Shown here one piece after another: positions 9,548-22,325 of a stretch of DNA of 64,000 nt. Source of the stretch: Elephas maximus indicus (taxonomy: Eukaryota > Chordata > Mammalia > Proboscidea > Elephantidae); the NCBI RefSeq assembly GCF_024166365.1, contig NC_064821.1, positions 50,185,093 to 50,249,092 of the forward strand, in the 5' to 3' direction. Position 1 is the first letter of the stretch, and the number at the start of each line of letters is the position of its first letter. The notes beneath the pieces were generated by a model, which saw nothing but the letters and a program-made list of their open reading frames with translations, was not told the origin of the DNA and searched no databases. A program made the position numbers and the translations under genes.

Positions 9548-12519
9548 CTCTGCTGCGGCCCTCAGTCGCCTTCCGAGACAGAAAGAAAGTGTTACCTCTC
9601 ATTGTTTTTGTGATTCGTGACAGTTGCTCTTGTATGTAACCCTGTGGCTGAACTACTCTCCCTCCTCGTCCAGCACTTTTTCTAGCTCTCCTGTCCCCCA
9701 TCTCCATTGCTCTGTACTCCTTTCTTTTTTCCTGTGGTGAGAATCTTGTTAGTAGCATGTGGCCTAACAAAAAAAAAAAAAAAAACAGAAGGGGATCCAG
9801 TGAATCTTCAAATTATTTTTTGGTGTATTTTGACTTCCTTTTGTATGATAGGTCCCCATTATAACCACCTCTGGTGTCTGTACTGCTGTCTTGGGATATC
9901 TTTGTCTGTCTTTTAAAGACAACTACATAATAATCTTTTTCTTTTCTCTTGTTTGTGATGGTGATTTCATTTTAATTTTCCTTGGGTGGCTTAGAGACGA
10001 AAGGAGGAGACATCTGACCTTTTTAGAAACTGAGAGGAAAAAAAACCCTCTGTCCCTTTTTGTCCTGGCTAATCCCTGCATTTCCTTTCAGGGAAAAGCT
10101 GTGCTGAGCTTAGAAATGGGACAGTTATCTTCTCTGAGCTGAAATTCGGGCTCATTTAGAACGTGGTTATGGAATTTTCATTTAGTGCAAGTGAGAGGCG
10201 AAGACCTCTTAGTGCCTGGGAACAGTGGCTGTTCTTGACCCTGTAAGATGGGAAGAGCCAAGAGCATTGCTGGTTATTTCAAAAGGACCACAGAATTTGG
10301 CACTGAGGCATGAGGGCAGGCAGTTAGTAGGATGCTTACAGTTCATCACAGATTCCTCTAAACTGTGTCTCTCTCGTCTCTGTATTCAGAGGGGGGCTCT
10401 TTTAACGGAGTTTCTAAATTCTGTCCTCAGCATTTGGGATGGTGGTGGTGGTTTGAAATTGGTGCAGTGTCATACACGAATATCCCACAAGAGGGCAGTG
10501 TTTCACTTGCTGGTGATGAACTTAATGGTCATTGTCTTAATTATATAATGCTGAGTAGGGACTGTGTGATTGTTGGAGCTCACTAAGATCAAAGAAGCAT
10601 AGCTTTCAAGTATAAACTTGGAAGTCTCACTCGGAATCCAGTGGTCAGTGATGCTTGTCAGAGGACAATAAGCAGTCTCCCTGTACTCATAAATAAACAT
10701 GGTAGGCAGGCTCTGCTTTATGGATCTCAGAAATAAAGCCAACCCCCTACAACCACTTTAAAAAAAAAAGGAAAGCATCTGGAGGCACAGAAGAGGCCCA
10801 CCTGAGCCCTGGCCCTGGTATCAGGTGTTTAGTTTCTGCTTGCACTCCTCCTGTCTCTCCTGCGTTACCCTTCTCCTCTCCATGAGTGTGGAAGTATTGC
10901 CAGAAGAGAAAGGAAGAAGCTCACTGCTGACAGTGTCTTCTTCTCTGACAGGCCAGGTCATCTGGCTTCCAGAGGCCACTGGGGAAGATACTTTTTCTCT
11001 CAGCTGCCAGTAAATTCTACAGGAAGGACATAGAGGAGAGGCCTTCAGGTTCTTCAGTTACTTTGCCAGCCTTTACCTCCCTTGTTTATACCATCCTTTA
11101 CCTTCCTTAACTGGGTTTGGTTTACCTTCCTTGCTCGAACCTCTCTGTTTCACCATCCTTTAGACATTTAGGAAAGTACCCATGTGCCCACTTAGTGGAG
11201 GACCAGGGCTTCTCAGCCTTGAGGCTACTGACTCTCAGGTGATGGGAAACGGGATGATTTTCCACTCAGGCAGCAGAAGCCATGGGCGTGTGCCCTGCAG
11301 AGTAGCTGCTAGGGAAGCTCCTCACCACCCAGACCCTAGCTTCTAACCTCCTGGTGGGCTAGTCTCTGCAGAACAGGTCTCCCAGCTTCACTCCTTATGA
11401 CCGCCTTGCAAAGAAGAGAAAAAGTGAATCACGGAGAGCTTAGCAACAGAAAGGGTAGATGCCACATGCTGACCTGATGGGAAAGTAATGAGTAAAAACT
11501 CTGTGGGGAATTTTTTTTTAACTTTCTTCCTTTCTTTAAATTATAGGTCACTAATTTTTTTTTTTTTAACTGTAATATTATTTGTTTTCCAAGCAGTGTG
11601 AGATTTTTAATGTAGTTAGAGGGTTCTTCATTGTCTAATGGACACAATATGCTCTTCTGGTGTATATCAAACCAGGATCTGTCGGTGCTTAGAGACAGCT
11701 TCCTGGGCTGAATTAAATCTAATTTCAGGGAAATGAAGATGAAATTGGAAGGTTACTTTTCAAATGAAATGACAGATGCTGCTGCTGTTATGAAGTCTAG
11801 TAGAAGGATACGTGTCTGTGGCAAGGGGAGCTGGAGAAGGCTGAGAGAGTAAAACCATGTGATGATACACTGAAATGATTTTGGGTTTGTCTTCTAACTC
11901 AATACTGGCTTAGAAAGTCTTTGCTTTGAAGGTGTCGGATATTAGAACGAGCCAGACTGAACTGTCTGTAATGTGCCCGGAGAAGGCTTGTTACAAAGCA
12001 GAGGTGGCGGCAGGACATGGGTGTCCCACAGGGGCACTGGGACAGGTATGAGCAATCTCTGTGCAGCAGACAGGTACAAACAGCCCCTGTTGGCACCCCT
12101 CTTCCTTTAGGGGCCCGTTTTTAGACTGAAGTTGAAACAGTTTCAGAATTGATGTGGCGTCTCTATGCCAGGCCATTCCCACTTTGAAGCTGTCAGAGAG
12201 GGTCTGTGGCAGGAAGTTTAGCTGTAGCCATAGACTAGGCAGGAAAGTTAAATTTCCTTTAAAGGTGGTTTCATATTTATTTGTGCCTAAAACAGGGGGA
12301 AAATATTAAAAAGCAGGAAAGAAAACTCTCACATAAATTAAGAGGAAAGAGTGTTAGCTATAAAACTTCATCCCTTCCTCCCTTCAATTCCCCCAGCCCT
12401 CCTTTCTCCTGCCCAAGAACAGCAGGGCTTTATACCACAGCCTCCTGTCTCTGTGCACCAGCCTGGGAGTCAGTCAGCCCTCAGGCCAGGACTGTGCCTG
12501 GGGCCAGCCAGCCCACACA

Positions 12520-12562
12520 CACAGTCAGGCACACGGTCAGGCACAGGGTCAGGCACGGGGAC
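12520..12562 (+). repeat. Short GTCAGGCAC tandem repeat in the KIF1B 3'UTR
   Basis: GTCAGGCAC occurs three times at an 11-bp spacing (near 12527, 12538 and 12549), each followed by a purine-rich pair. It is a small, local tandem array. Confidence 0.7.
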
Positions 12563-13973
12563 GCCTGCTCTGGCAGCTGGCCGGGCCCCAGATGTCAATG
12601 CTCTTTTACAAGTGGTTTCCCAACCAAGAAGTCAGTGTCATTTTTGGTTTTTTTTTTTGCTTGTTTTTTGTTTTTTCCTTTAGCTACATAGAACTTACAT
12701 AACTACTCATGTTTTACATGGATTCTTCAGCTCTTTTTAGATTACAGAATAAATTAAATCATTACGAAAAGTCTTGTTGGTTTTAAAAGTATGATGACTT
12801 TTCCTGGCACATATTTCAAAGCAAAGACTTTGTCGAGTGCTGCTTGTCACCTAACTTACAGGGATATTTAATTTTGTAAGGTGTATGTATATTTATACAG
12901 CTATAATTAATTGCACATTGGACTGGAAAAGACAGGATTCTTTTGTGTGTAACCCCTGTCGGTACTCTGCATTTCCCTCAGGCTGTATTCCACTCAGGCT
13001 CTCCTGTACGGTATCAGGGGCCATTTGTCTGTCTGTCTGATTTGGGTCCTTCATTTTTCTTTTCAGTTCCATTTTAAAAAAGTGATCGTTAACCTGCTCC
13101 TTAAAAAGAAAAGACTAATTCTGCTGCTGCTCTCAGCAGGTTTGCTGAATGTCTGTTAAATAGAACTCTAACATGTGTGCACTGCAGCTGTCCACTGTGG
13201 CTGATGGGATCCACCGGAGGATGTGGCCAGCCCGTGACTATATGTAGCAGGAACGTCTTCCTTAGTGCTTCCTTAGTAAATTGAAATATCAGCCGAGAGA
13301 TTATTTGTTGTTCAAAAGGCCATTTATGAATTAGTACTTGAGCCCTATGAAATTGGAGGAAAGCTTTCAATCATGTAAAGAGGAGATTATAATTGGTGTA
13401 AAATTCATGTTAAAAACCCACAGCCACGTGGCTGTGCTCAGGTGGAAAGTCTGAGCTGAGGTTGGTCTCTTGCCAAACTCTGGCTGTCGTGTGTTGTTTT
13501 TCACGTCTCAGAGATCTTTTTTTTTTTCTTTTTTTCATGCTGTGTATTCTGGCATCATTGACTGAGGAACCCATCAGCCTTCTCACATTTAGGGTGTTGT
13601 CTTAGACTCTGTGGCTCTAAAGTACTTGTTCGTTGAGTCACGTCTCTTGTTGCCATCCTCATACACTACAACAAAACCCATGACGCATAAGTGGCCTTTT
13701 TGAACCAAGACTTTGCAAACTGATCTCTCCCCCAGTGAAGGAGGTGAGCACATTAGCAACAATGTACACTATTAATTTTGGATTTTCATTTTCATGTTTT
13801 ATTTTGTAAATATCTGATGTTTGGAGCTTGAGTATACAGAATGTAAATATAGTTCTTGTATTTGTACTAATTCTGGTTCTTTTGCTGTATAGCCTTAGGT
13901 GTGCAATGCAGACATTATCTAACTGTGTATGGTAACCTAGCATCACAGAACTGTTAGTGAACGAGGTAAAAAC

Positions 13974-13979
13974 AATAAA
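13974..13979 (+). terminator. KIF1B: KIF1B distal polyadenylation signal AATAAA
   Basis: A canonical AATAAA sits about 4.4 kb after the stop, preceded by an AT-rich block with ATTTTGTAAATA and TGTAAATATA elements. Downstream TGTACATT and further T-rich sequence could serve as the downstream element. Repeats begin soon after, consistent with the gene end. Confidence 0.7.
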
Positions 13980-14000
13980 GGTACAGCCAGTGCATCCAAG

Positions 14001-14329
14001 GGCTCTCAGTGTACATTTATTCTTGCACCCTTTGAAAGGTATTTACACAAGGAATTTTTTTTCTTGCAAAGATATTAAATTCCAAGCAGAAGTCATGGTG
14101 CCATGTTCCTTTCTGATGTGCAAAACAGTGGTTATTGTATAATCAGGAAAGCTGATATGGTGCCATTTCTTTGGGGATGAAAGTGCCTCCTTCCCAAATC
14201 TGGAAGTGACTGTTTTAATTGGGAGATTTGTCTTCTTTCTCCTGAAGCCTCTCTTTACGTACCTACCAACGATTCTGGAGTATTCTTTGGGGGGTTGAAA
14301 ATTCACCGTTTCAGCTTAATAAGTACCTG
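14001..14329. other. Intergenic, no recognised content
   Basis: This is the first intergenic sequence after the KIF1B polyadenylation site. I see no gene or nameable repeat here. Confidence 0.5.
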
Positions 14330-15640
14330 TTGTGGCAGAGCGGCAGCAAGGACTACTGGCCTGGGTACCTGGGGAGAAACAGAAGGTGGGAGGGAGAAGC
14401 AGCATTCAGGCAGAAAGCAACAATTCACTTAACAACCTTTGAGTGTCCACCACTGACAAGACCTCCCATTCTAGTGGAGGAGGACATTCATGAAACACAG
14501 TTACAATATTACATGGTAAGTCTTGCAGAGAAAAGTAAAGCTGGAGAAAAGATTACAGAGGGATGAGAAGGGAGCTCCTTTTCAGACTGAGGTTAGGGAA
14601 GGCCTGTCCTAGAAGATGACAGCTGGGCAAACTCCTGAATCAGAGGATGTAGGACAAGTGAGACAAAGCCCTGGACAAAGAGTGCTCCAGGCAAAGAAAT
14701 TAAGCCCTGAAGGCAGGAGTGTCCTCCGTAGATTCCAGAAATAGCAAGGCAAGTGTGGAGTGAGGGGGGAGGGGCAATAGAAGACATCAAAAATAGGGGG
14801 ACCAAGTGTTTAGAGCTTAGGTAAGGACTTCGGGCTTTATTAGAGTGAAGTGGGAACCCAGTGAAGGTTTTTGAGAAGTAACATGATCCTTTTGTGTTTT
14901 TAAGAGACCACTTTGGCAATCAGTGGGATGGGGAACCAGAGTAGACAAAGGGAGAAGAAATAGGTTATTACCCATTAATCCAAGGGAGAGGTGGTGGTAG
15001 CTTGGACTAAGGCAGGAGCAGCAGAGGTGATAAGAAATGGGCAGGTTCAGGACACCTTTTGAAGTTAAGAGCTACCACAGTTTGCTGAGAGAATGTAGAG
15101 TTGGAGAGAAAGGAAATGAGGGTGATTCAGAGGATTTGGGCTTGAGCAAAAAGAAAAGGGTTGCAGTTTCCGAAGATGAAGTAGATTGGTAAAATAGCAC
15201 TTAAGGGATGGTACTGAATTGATTTTGGTCATGTTCAGTTTGAGATATCCGTGTTTCCACCTGACTGTGTAGTCGATGGGGCAGCTGGATGTACTGGTTG
15301 GCTTCAGGGGAGAGGTTGTGGCCGGAGACATACATTTGGGAATTATCAGCACAAAGATGACATGTAAAGCCATGAGTCTGGATGAGGACGCCTGGGCAGT
15401 GAGTGTAGCTGGAGAGCATGAAGGACTATGTCTTGGAGCACCCCAACACTCAGAGGTCAGGAAGAGAGGAAGGTCCAGCCAAGAGGAGTAGTGACCCATG
15501 GGAGTGATTCATGACAACCAAGTGAGGGAAGTATTTGAAGACAGAGGAAGTGATTACTGTGTCCAGTGCAGTTAGTAGGTTAAAATAAGGACTGAGCAAT
15601 GACAACAAGGAGGTCTAGGGAGTTTGAGGAAGCCAGTGAG
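14330..15640 (+). repeat. Ancient mammalian interspersed repeat, long copy
   Basis: It contains in order 'cctttgagtgtccacc', 'cccattctagtggaggagg', 'aaggcctgtcctagaagatgac', 'gacttcgggctttattagagtgaagtgggaa' and 'aatccaagggagaggtggtggtagcttggac'. This is the same old element partly seen at 4230-4800 and, for its first part, at 55520-55950. It is a non-coding relic; I leave the family unnamed. Confidence 0.5.
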
Positions 15641-15732
15641 TACCAACACTTTTTCCCAATTTCAGAACCAATTGAGAAATAAAAGAGTAAGGCAGATGGG
15701 AAACCAGAATGTCACCTTTATTACTGCTAAAG

Positions 15733-16195
15733 CTGGTATAGGCATCCCCCACTTTTTGAAAGTTCACTTTACGCCACTTGACTTACGAAAGACCTACTTT
15801 GAGTACCTGTTTTCGTTAACTGAAAGAAATCCGAAAATTTTCACTTTTACAAAAAAAAAGGTGAAAAGCAGAAATGGCGTTCAGCATTTGTCTTGCAGCA
15901 GGCCACTAAAGAGGCAGCAGGCACCCTGAGGAGTGATTGGCATCACCAGGCTCCTTCCCCAGGAGCTACACTCAGCATCTCAGCATTAGGCCACCATGGC
16001 TTTGTTAGTGTTGCTTTAGGTGTTATGTGTTATTTGGTATGATTTGGTAGATATTTTTTTTGTGTCTGGGAATGCTCAAAAAGATTTCTCATATAAATCA
16101 AATTAGTGGTAATTGCCTCCCTTTACACCATTTCAGCTTACAAAAGGTTTCATAGAACGCTGCATTTTCAGATAGCAGGGGAAACCTGTAATGGA
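15733..16195 (+). mobile_element. DNA-transposon-like relic (family unresolved)
   Basis: It begins 'aggcatcccccactttttgaaagttcactttacgcca' and ends 'acaaaaggtttcatagaacgctgc...agcaggggaaacctgta'. I recognise this as a widespread mammalian element of the DNA-transposon/MITE kind, but I am not sure of the family name. Confidence 0.45.
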
Positions 16196-16261
16196 GAATG
16201 ACGCTTACATCTGTGGGCACAAACAGATTCTCTGATACTGAACCTCCAAGTTTGAGGGTTT

Positions 16262-16425
16262 GGGGCAGGGCTTCTTGAGCTTTAATGTGCACCAGAATCA
16301 CCTGGGGATCTTACGGGTTCTGACTGAGTCGGTCTGGGGTGGGGACTGAGGTTCTGCATTTCTAATAAGCTTCCAAGTAATGTAGTTACTGCTGTTGCAG
16401 GAACCACACTTTGAGTAGGAAAAGT
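16262..16425 (+). mobile_element. MER5A-type hAT DNA transposon relic
   Basis: The phrases 'ttaatgtgcaccagaatcacctgggga', 'gtctggggtggggactgaggttctgcatttctaataagcttcc' and 'aaccacactttgagtagg' are the MER5A consensus in order. Confidence 0.82.
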
Positions 16426-17911
16426 ATAGAGAAACAGCAATGTTCCCTGAAGGCAGCCTGGGTTCTTCTAAAAGAGGGGAAAGAAGCAGCTGGCTATCCA
16501 TGCCTAGGGGCTCCTTCCAAACTCACAAGATTGTCACTCCTCAGAAGCCAGGAATGTTCCAGCAGTGGAGCTCATGTCACATGAAGGAGCCTTCGGGAGC
16601 AGTTGTACCCTAGAAGGCCTTTGGTGGCGGGAGCATTGTCATGGAACAGTACAGAAGAAAGCCTCACTGGAGCAGGTTCAAAGGAAAATGGGAGGAGAGG
16701 AGGTTGAGACAGTGAGAATAAAATTGTCGGTCAGTGGGGTCTAGGAGAGGCTTGTTCTTTAAAACAAAGAGCATGCATGCATGTTTGTCTGCTGACTGAA
16801 ATGAATGAACTAGAAGGGAAGGTCGATGATGCAGAAGAGAATGGCTGCAGTGATACCCTTGAATATGCCCAAGAGTGAGAGCCAGAGCTGTCTCTGACGG
16901 GAGGGTACACAGGTGGTTTATATCCCTAACACTGGGAGGCAAGGCCATACAGAGAGAGGGTAGGTGGAGTTGGTGATAGGCTCCTAGCGTGTACAAGAGC
17001 TCCTCCAGTTGCTTCTGTTTTCTCAGTGGGACTTGTCAGTCTTAAAAGGTAGGTTTATTCTCAGTTTACCCTAGGCCATGTCTTCCTTCAACGCCACTGG
17101 ATTTTCGGTTTAGCCTGAATGATCATCTCTGAGTTTTTTATGAAGCTGGTTTTTCCCTATAACCAGACCTCGCCCAGGTTTAGCCCCCTATGAGATCGCT
17201 CTCTGTGGGCTGCCACATCTCACAAACCTGAGGGCACAGAAAACAGGATAGCCCCCATGAACACTGTTCATGTTGAACATGTTGCTTTTCTCTGTTGTAT
17301 GTGTGTGTGTATATTTTCCATTCCCCTTTCAGTTGGGTAAGGAGATTTTTCTGTTTTCCCTTAGGAAAATTTGGACTCTAGCTACTCTAAGTACATCGCA
17401 CTCTTAATCCTCTGGCTTTTGAGTATCACTCTCGTTTGTTTCAAAATTATACTTTCTACTTAGCATATGTTGAAGCCATTTGTGTTCAGTTACTAGAATT
17501 ATACAGCAAGTGAGTGACAGAGCGGGGATTTTCAGATCTGTCCCAGCTAGTATGTTGCTTACACACCCTCTTATGTAAGTCAAAGGGGTCCGTGCCCTGG
17601 GAATTTGGCACAGAAGGGCTCTTTTTGTAGAATTCATGCCCATGCTTTGATTTGGGAGTTGTGGAGTTAGGGCAAGTCAGAAAGTTACTAAGGTGAAGAG
17701 TAACATGGGTTGACTTTCTGAAGCATTATAAGCCAAGCACTTGAGGATTTTCTAGAAACTGAAGGTCAGCGTGATGCTGTAGCTCTAGCAAGTCCTGGCT
17801 TTAATCTCCAAGGGGACACCAGCCTTTGTCCCACGTCTGCTGTCCTGAGCCAGTTTGCTGTGGTTCTCCAGCAGTGTTCAGAAGCAGTACTTTTCGCTTC
17901 TGTAAAAGGGT
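16426..17911. other. Intergenic, no recognised content
   Basis: About 1.5 kb of mixed composition. A short (TG)n lies near 17301-17311. I see no exon, RNA gene or repeat I can name. Confidence 0.4.
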
Positions 17912-18122
17912 AAATCCACCACCACCAGTTGACAAGTCAGCTCCAACTCATGAAGACCTCATGGGTATCAAAGTAGAACTATGCTCCAGAGGGTTTTTAA
18001 TGGCTGATTTTTGGGAAGTAGAGCACCAGGCCTTTCTTCTATGGTGCCTCCGAGTGAACTCAAACCTCCAACCTTTTGGGTAGCAGCCAAGGACATTAAC
18101 CATGTGTACCACCCAGGGACTC
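17912..18122 (-). mobile_element. AfroSINE, minus strand, diverged
   Basis: In reverse complement it begins GGAGTCCCTGGGTGGTACAC and contains 'ggcttcctgctacccaaaaggttgg'-type sequence and the tail 'catgagttggagctgac'. It includes the long middle segment ('gcctttcttctatggtgcctc' in the plus reading) absent from the short SINE type. It is more diverged than most copies here. Confidence 0.75.
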
Positions 18123-18568
18123 CAGAAGGCTAATAAAAATCTAAAAGAAGAAAAAATATCCATTCTCCCTGATGCAGGAGGGGAAGGAGACTCTCCCTCT
18201 TCCCTCATAATTGTACCTTTTTTTTTTTTTTTTGCCCATTTTGAGGATGCCTCTTGAAAGGCTACATAAGCCTCTTGCCAGTTTTACAACTGAGGGATGT
18301 TTCCTCAAGGACCTGGAAACCATCTCTTTAAAACACAGTCAGTAAGGAAGACAGCTCCCCTGTCTCTCAGCTTCTGTGGGAGGATAAAAGCCTAACTTCA
18401 GTGGGCTCCAAGCTGTAAAGCTACCTCGCCTGTGATAAAGGTGTGAGAAGTTAATTCTTCCTTTGAATAAAAGCATTTAACAAACACTGGTGGCTATCCC
18501 AATAGCCAGGTGAGTATAGGATAAACAGTGTGACAAATGTCCTCTTATTGGAGGACAAGTGATCTATT

Positions 18569-18719
18569 GGAAACTCTGGTGGCATAGTGGTTAAGTGCTA
18601 CCGCTGCTAACCAAAAGATCAGCAGTTCGAATCCACAAGGTGCTCCTTGGAAACTGGGGCAGTTCTCTGTCCTATACGGTCACTATGAGTCAGAATCGAC
18701 TCGAGGGCAATGGGTTTAG
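18569..18719 (+). mobile_element. AfroSINE, plus strand, perfect 12-bp TSD
   Basis: It begins GGAAACTCTGGTGGCATAG and has box B GCAGTTCGAATCC and the tail CTATGAGTCAGAATCGACTC. The TSD AAGTGATCTATT is perfect at 18557-18568 and 18720-18731, indicating retroposition. This is the short SINE type. Confidence 0.9.
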
Positions 18720-18731
18720 AAGTGATCTATT

Positions 18732-20040
18732 ACCCTGAGAACATGTATTAAATGGGTTGCATCCACTTGGCTATGTAAAGGGGAGATTTCTTTCTGTCTT
18801 TGCAGTCTCTCTAGCAGATTGCCAGTGATGCGCCATATTGTGTTTTAATTCTTATTCAATAATAAAATTGTTTCGTTCTCTTCTACCTTGTGGAAAGGTT
18901 TTCTGGGTTAGGAGCAGATTTTGATTTTAATTATATTTCCCCAACACTACCTCTAGCACCTTAGCATAAAAATGACAAGTCTTTGTAGCATGTAACATTA
19001 GTAAAAGAAGAAAGGGTGGACTTTTTGATTAAGTATTTAAACATCTTTGCATAAAATGATGGTTGTTCAGTAGTAACTTGAGTGAGTCCAGATGTTTAGT
19101 CACATTGACTCAGCATAATTTCTCCCTTGCCAAATCTCAGACCAGAGCAATCAATTTGTCCCTGCAACAAGACCTGGTGGCAGTCTTTCCTTGTAAGGGA
19201 GCACCACAGAAAGAGGAAGTAGTTGCAACAAAGTTGAAAGGTATGTATGTGGCCAAGGTTCTCTTAAAGAGAGCCATTGTGTAAACTTGTAAGATTTCTG
19301 CAAGTGGTGTTTGTTCTCCAAACTAGTTATTCATTGCAAGTTCCTTTCAACTCAGCTTTCCATTTAAAGTAAATGCAACAACTCTAATGTACAGATATAC
19401 CCAATTTCACTGGGAAAATATGTCTGTGAGTGTGCTAATCCTATTACAAAAGAGTACTGGTTTTGGCACTAGTAGACTTGGTAAAAGTTCATTCAGTTCT
19501 GCCAATAACTAGCTGGGAGAATCAGCTTCCCTGAGCCAAGTTTATTTGTATAACTAGATAATATTAATAATGTCATCTTGAAATTATAGAGCAACTCAAA
19601 GTTGACATGGAGCATTCCTAGCCATTCGTTAATACAACACCCACCCTGGGGACAGGAGGTGGGATCCCTGAAGTCAAGTAAGAACTGTTGTGAGCCTCCA
19701 GAGAATGGCAGGAGTTTGGAGAGGTGCCCAATCCTTCTGTCCTCCTTTCTGAAGCTGCTTATGGCTTCTGATTTTGCATGTCTGTCCTTATTTGCTATGA
19801 GGCCGAAGTACTGAACTGAAGCAGAGAGAGAGGAAGGCCAGAGGAGGCAGCACCCAGGACAGGATCTCCTTCAGTTGTGCCATTATCACTGCCTTCATTA
19901 GAGACCCCCAGACCCTGACACTCCCCTCTGGGTGCAAGATGAAGGCCTTAGCTGCAGACAAAAGGACAGTGTCATGGAGGGACTGCTGGCTACGGCCAGG
20001 AGGATGGTGCATGCCCTTCGCAAAAAAAAAAAAAAAAACA
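18732..20040. other. Intergenic, mostly unassigned; MIR-like piece near 19475-19600
   Basis: The stretch 'actagctgggagaatcagcttccctgagccaagtttatttg' resembles a decayed MIR SINE. The rest is unassigned. Two A-rich runs (20023-20038, 20060-20072) border the next LINE block. Confidence 0.35.
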
Positions 20041-21913
20041 TAAAATTGAACAAAATTGTAAAAAAAAAAAAAATTTCACAGCTCAGGAAGTTGACCAGAG
20101 ATAGACAAATTAGGAAGCACTTATTCTTAGGAAAAAATCTCTAGAGCTTTGGGTAAGAGCAACAGGAGGCTACAGCCTTCTTGCCTGGGACTCTTCCACC
20201 TATTGCCGCCCCTCCTTCAAGCTCCCTGGGTAAGGATAGTAGTTCTACCAGCACAGAGGATTGCTCCGAAGCCTGAAGCGGCAAACTTGACCGAGTGGGG
20301 GTGGGGGCTACAGCTTTTTTATCAGCTAAAAGTGGTGAACTTGGTAGGAAATGACTAGGAAAACTGCAGCTTGCCAGCCTGAGGCTGTGGTCTCAGTTGG
20401 GTAAGCAGTGAACCAGCCAACAACTTCAACAGGGAGACCCTGGAAATAGGAGCTACGGGAGGGCTAGGTAAGTGTTCCACAGTCCCTGGCTGACTGGGAA
20501 ACAACTAGCAGCACAAGGGAAACTCCGGAAGCCCTGGACAAAATAAAAGCCAAGGGAGACTTGAGAATGGGGAGAGCTGTGAATGAACTCTCCAGCCCAC
20601 ACACAGAATGACAGGGAGTGGAAGCCTTATAGGCTTGGGTGTCTGAGGACAACCCCTGCCTAAATCATCAGCCAGTAAGCTGTGGAGACACAGGGTAAGC
20701 TTCAGGAACCAAAACTAAAAAACAAGAATTTCAACAATGAACACAGTGTACCAACATGTGAAATGGGGTTCTAGAAGGAGAAGAGAGAAAGGAGTAGAAA
20801 AAAACTTTTGAAGAATTAATATCTGAAAACTTCCTGAATCCATTGAAAAACATAGATTTACCAATCTAAGAAGCTCAATGAACCCCAAGTAGGAGAACCA
20901 CAAAGATAGCCACACTTAGACACATCTTAGTTAAACTACTGAAAGCCAATTAAAGAAAAAAAATTTTTTTAAATAGCAAGAGAAAAACAACCCATCGTGT
21001 CCAGGGGAATGACAATACATCAGGAGGATATAACTATTAAAAGTGTATATGCATCTAACATCAGAGTCTCAAAATACATGAAGCAAAAACTGACAGAATC
21101 GAAAGAAGAAATAGACAATTGAACATCTGTAGTTGGAGATTTCCATCCTTCTCTCCCAGTAACTGAAATAACTAGATAGAATGTATCCGTGAGGATATAA
21201 AGGACCTAAGCAGCACTATCAACCAAGGTGACCTGACACCTATTAGAACACTCAGCCAAAATTCACATTCTTTTCAAGTGCACATGGAACATTCTTGAGG
21301 ATAGACAGACCCATATGGTAGGGCATAAAACAAATCTCAACATATTTAAAAGAATCATCATACAAAGTATGTTCTCTAATCACATCAGAATCAAATTAGA
21401 AAACAACAGAGGGAAATTTGGGAAATGCCCAACTCTTTGGAACTTAATAAACTTGTAAATAAGCCATGGGTTAAAGAAGAAATCAGGAGAATTTAGAAAA
21501 TATCCTGAACTGGACAAAAATGAAAACACAATATATCAGAACATACAAGATAAAATAAAGCAGTGCTTAGAGGGAAATTTGTACCTGTAATGCTCGTATC
21601 AGAAAAGAAGTAAGATCTAAAATCAATCTAAATCTCTACCTTAAGAAACTAGTGTAAAAAGAGGAGCAAATCAAACCTAAAGGAAGGAAATAAGAAAGAT
21701 CAGAGCAAAAAATTAATGAAATAGAGAACAGAAAAACAATAGAGATAAATTAATGAAACCAAAAGTAGGTTCTTTGGGAAGGTCAACAAAACCGATAAGC
21801 CTTTAGCTAGACTGACAAAAAAAGAAGACACAAATTACCAGAATTAGGAATGAAAGAACATCAATACAGATCCTCCAGAAATGAAAAGGATTATAAGGGA
21901 ATATTATGAGCAA

Positions 21914-22199
21914 TGTTGTTAGGTGCCATCAAGTCGGTTCTGACTCATAGTGACCCTGTATACAACAGAACAAAATACTGCCTGGTGCTGCGCCATCCTC
22001 ACAATTTTTATGCTTGAGCACATTGTTGCAACCACTGTGCCAATCCATCTCCTGGAGGGTCTTCCTCTTTTTCACTGACCCTCTACCAAGCATGATGTCC
22101 TTCTCCAGGGAATGATCCCTCCTGGTGACATGTCCAGAGAATGTGAGACATGGTCTCACCATCCTTGCTTCTCAGGCGCATTCTGGCTGTACAATGTTA
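21914..22199 (-). mobile_element. RTE (BovB-like) LINE 3' end, minus strand
   Basis: Read on the minus strand it codes a relic of the RTE C-terminus (GHVTRRDHSLEKDIMLGRGS) and ends in the RTE tail that reads 'ctatgagtcagaaccgactt' and 'gatggcacctaacaac'. It is inserted in the old L1. The same C-terminal sequence is seen in the elements at 25705 and 62066. Confidence 0.8.
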
Positions 22200-22325
22200 T
22201 GCCAACAAATCAGACAACTTTGATGAAGTAGACAAATTCCTAGAAAGACACACACTGTAAAACTGCCTCAGAAAGAAATAGAAAATCCAAATAGGCCTAT
22301 ATTAAGTAAATAGCATGTGGATAAA

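Larger units (their letters stand above)
9548..14000 (+). other. KIF1B: KIF1B 3' untranslated region
   Basis: From the stop to the AATAAA at 13974-13979 there is about 4.4 kb with no recognisable SINE or LINE insertion. The neighbouring introns and intergenic DNA are full of them, which supports a constrained transcribed 3'UTR. It has AT-rich blocks, poly-A runs (9769-9785), T-rich tracts (11511-11570, 12643-12676) and TTTATTT/ATTTA-like elements near 13780-13870. Upstream AATAAA motifs near 10690, 10730 and 12749 could give shorter isoforms. I recall the human KIF1B 3'UTR as similarly long. Confidence 0.8.

Noticed and set aside
12281-12691. 136- and 110-codon open frames in the KIF1B 3'UTR
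   Set aside because: Low-complexity Pro/Ser/Gly/Thr-rich text including a short tandem repeat, with no family resemblance.
15065-15499. 144-codon minus-strand open frame
   Set aside because: It lies within an ancient non-coding interspersed repeat and matches no protein I know.
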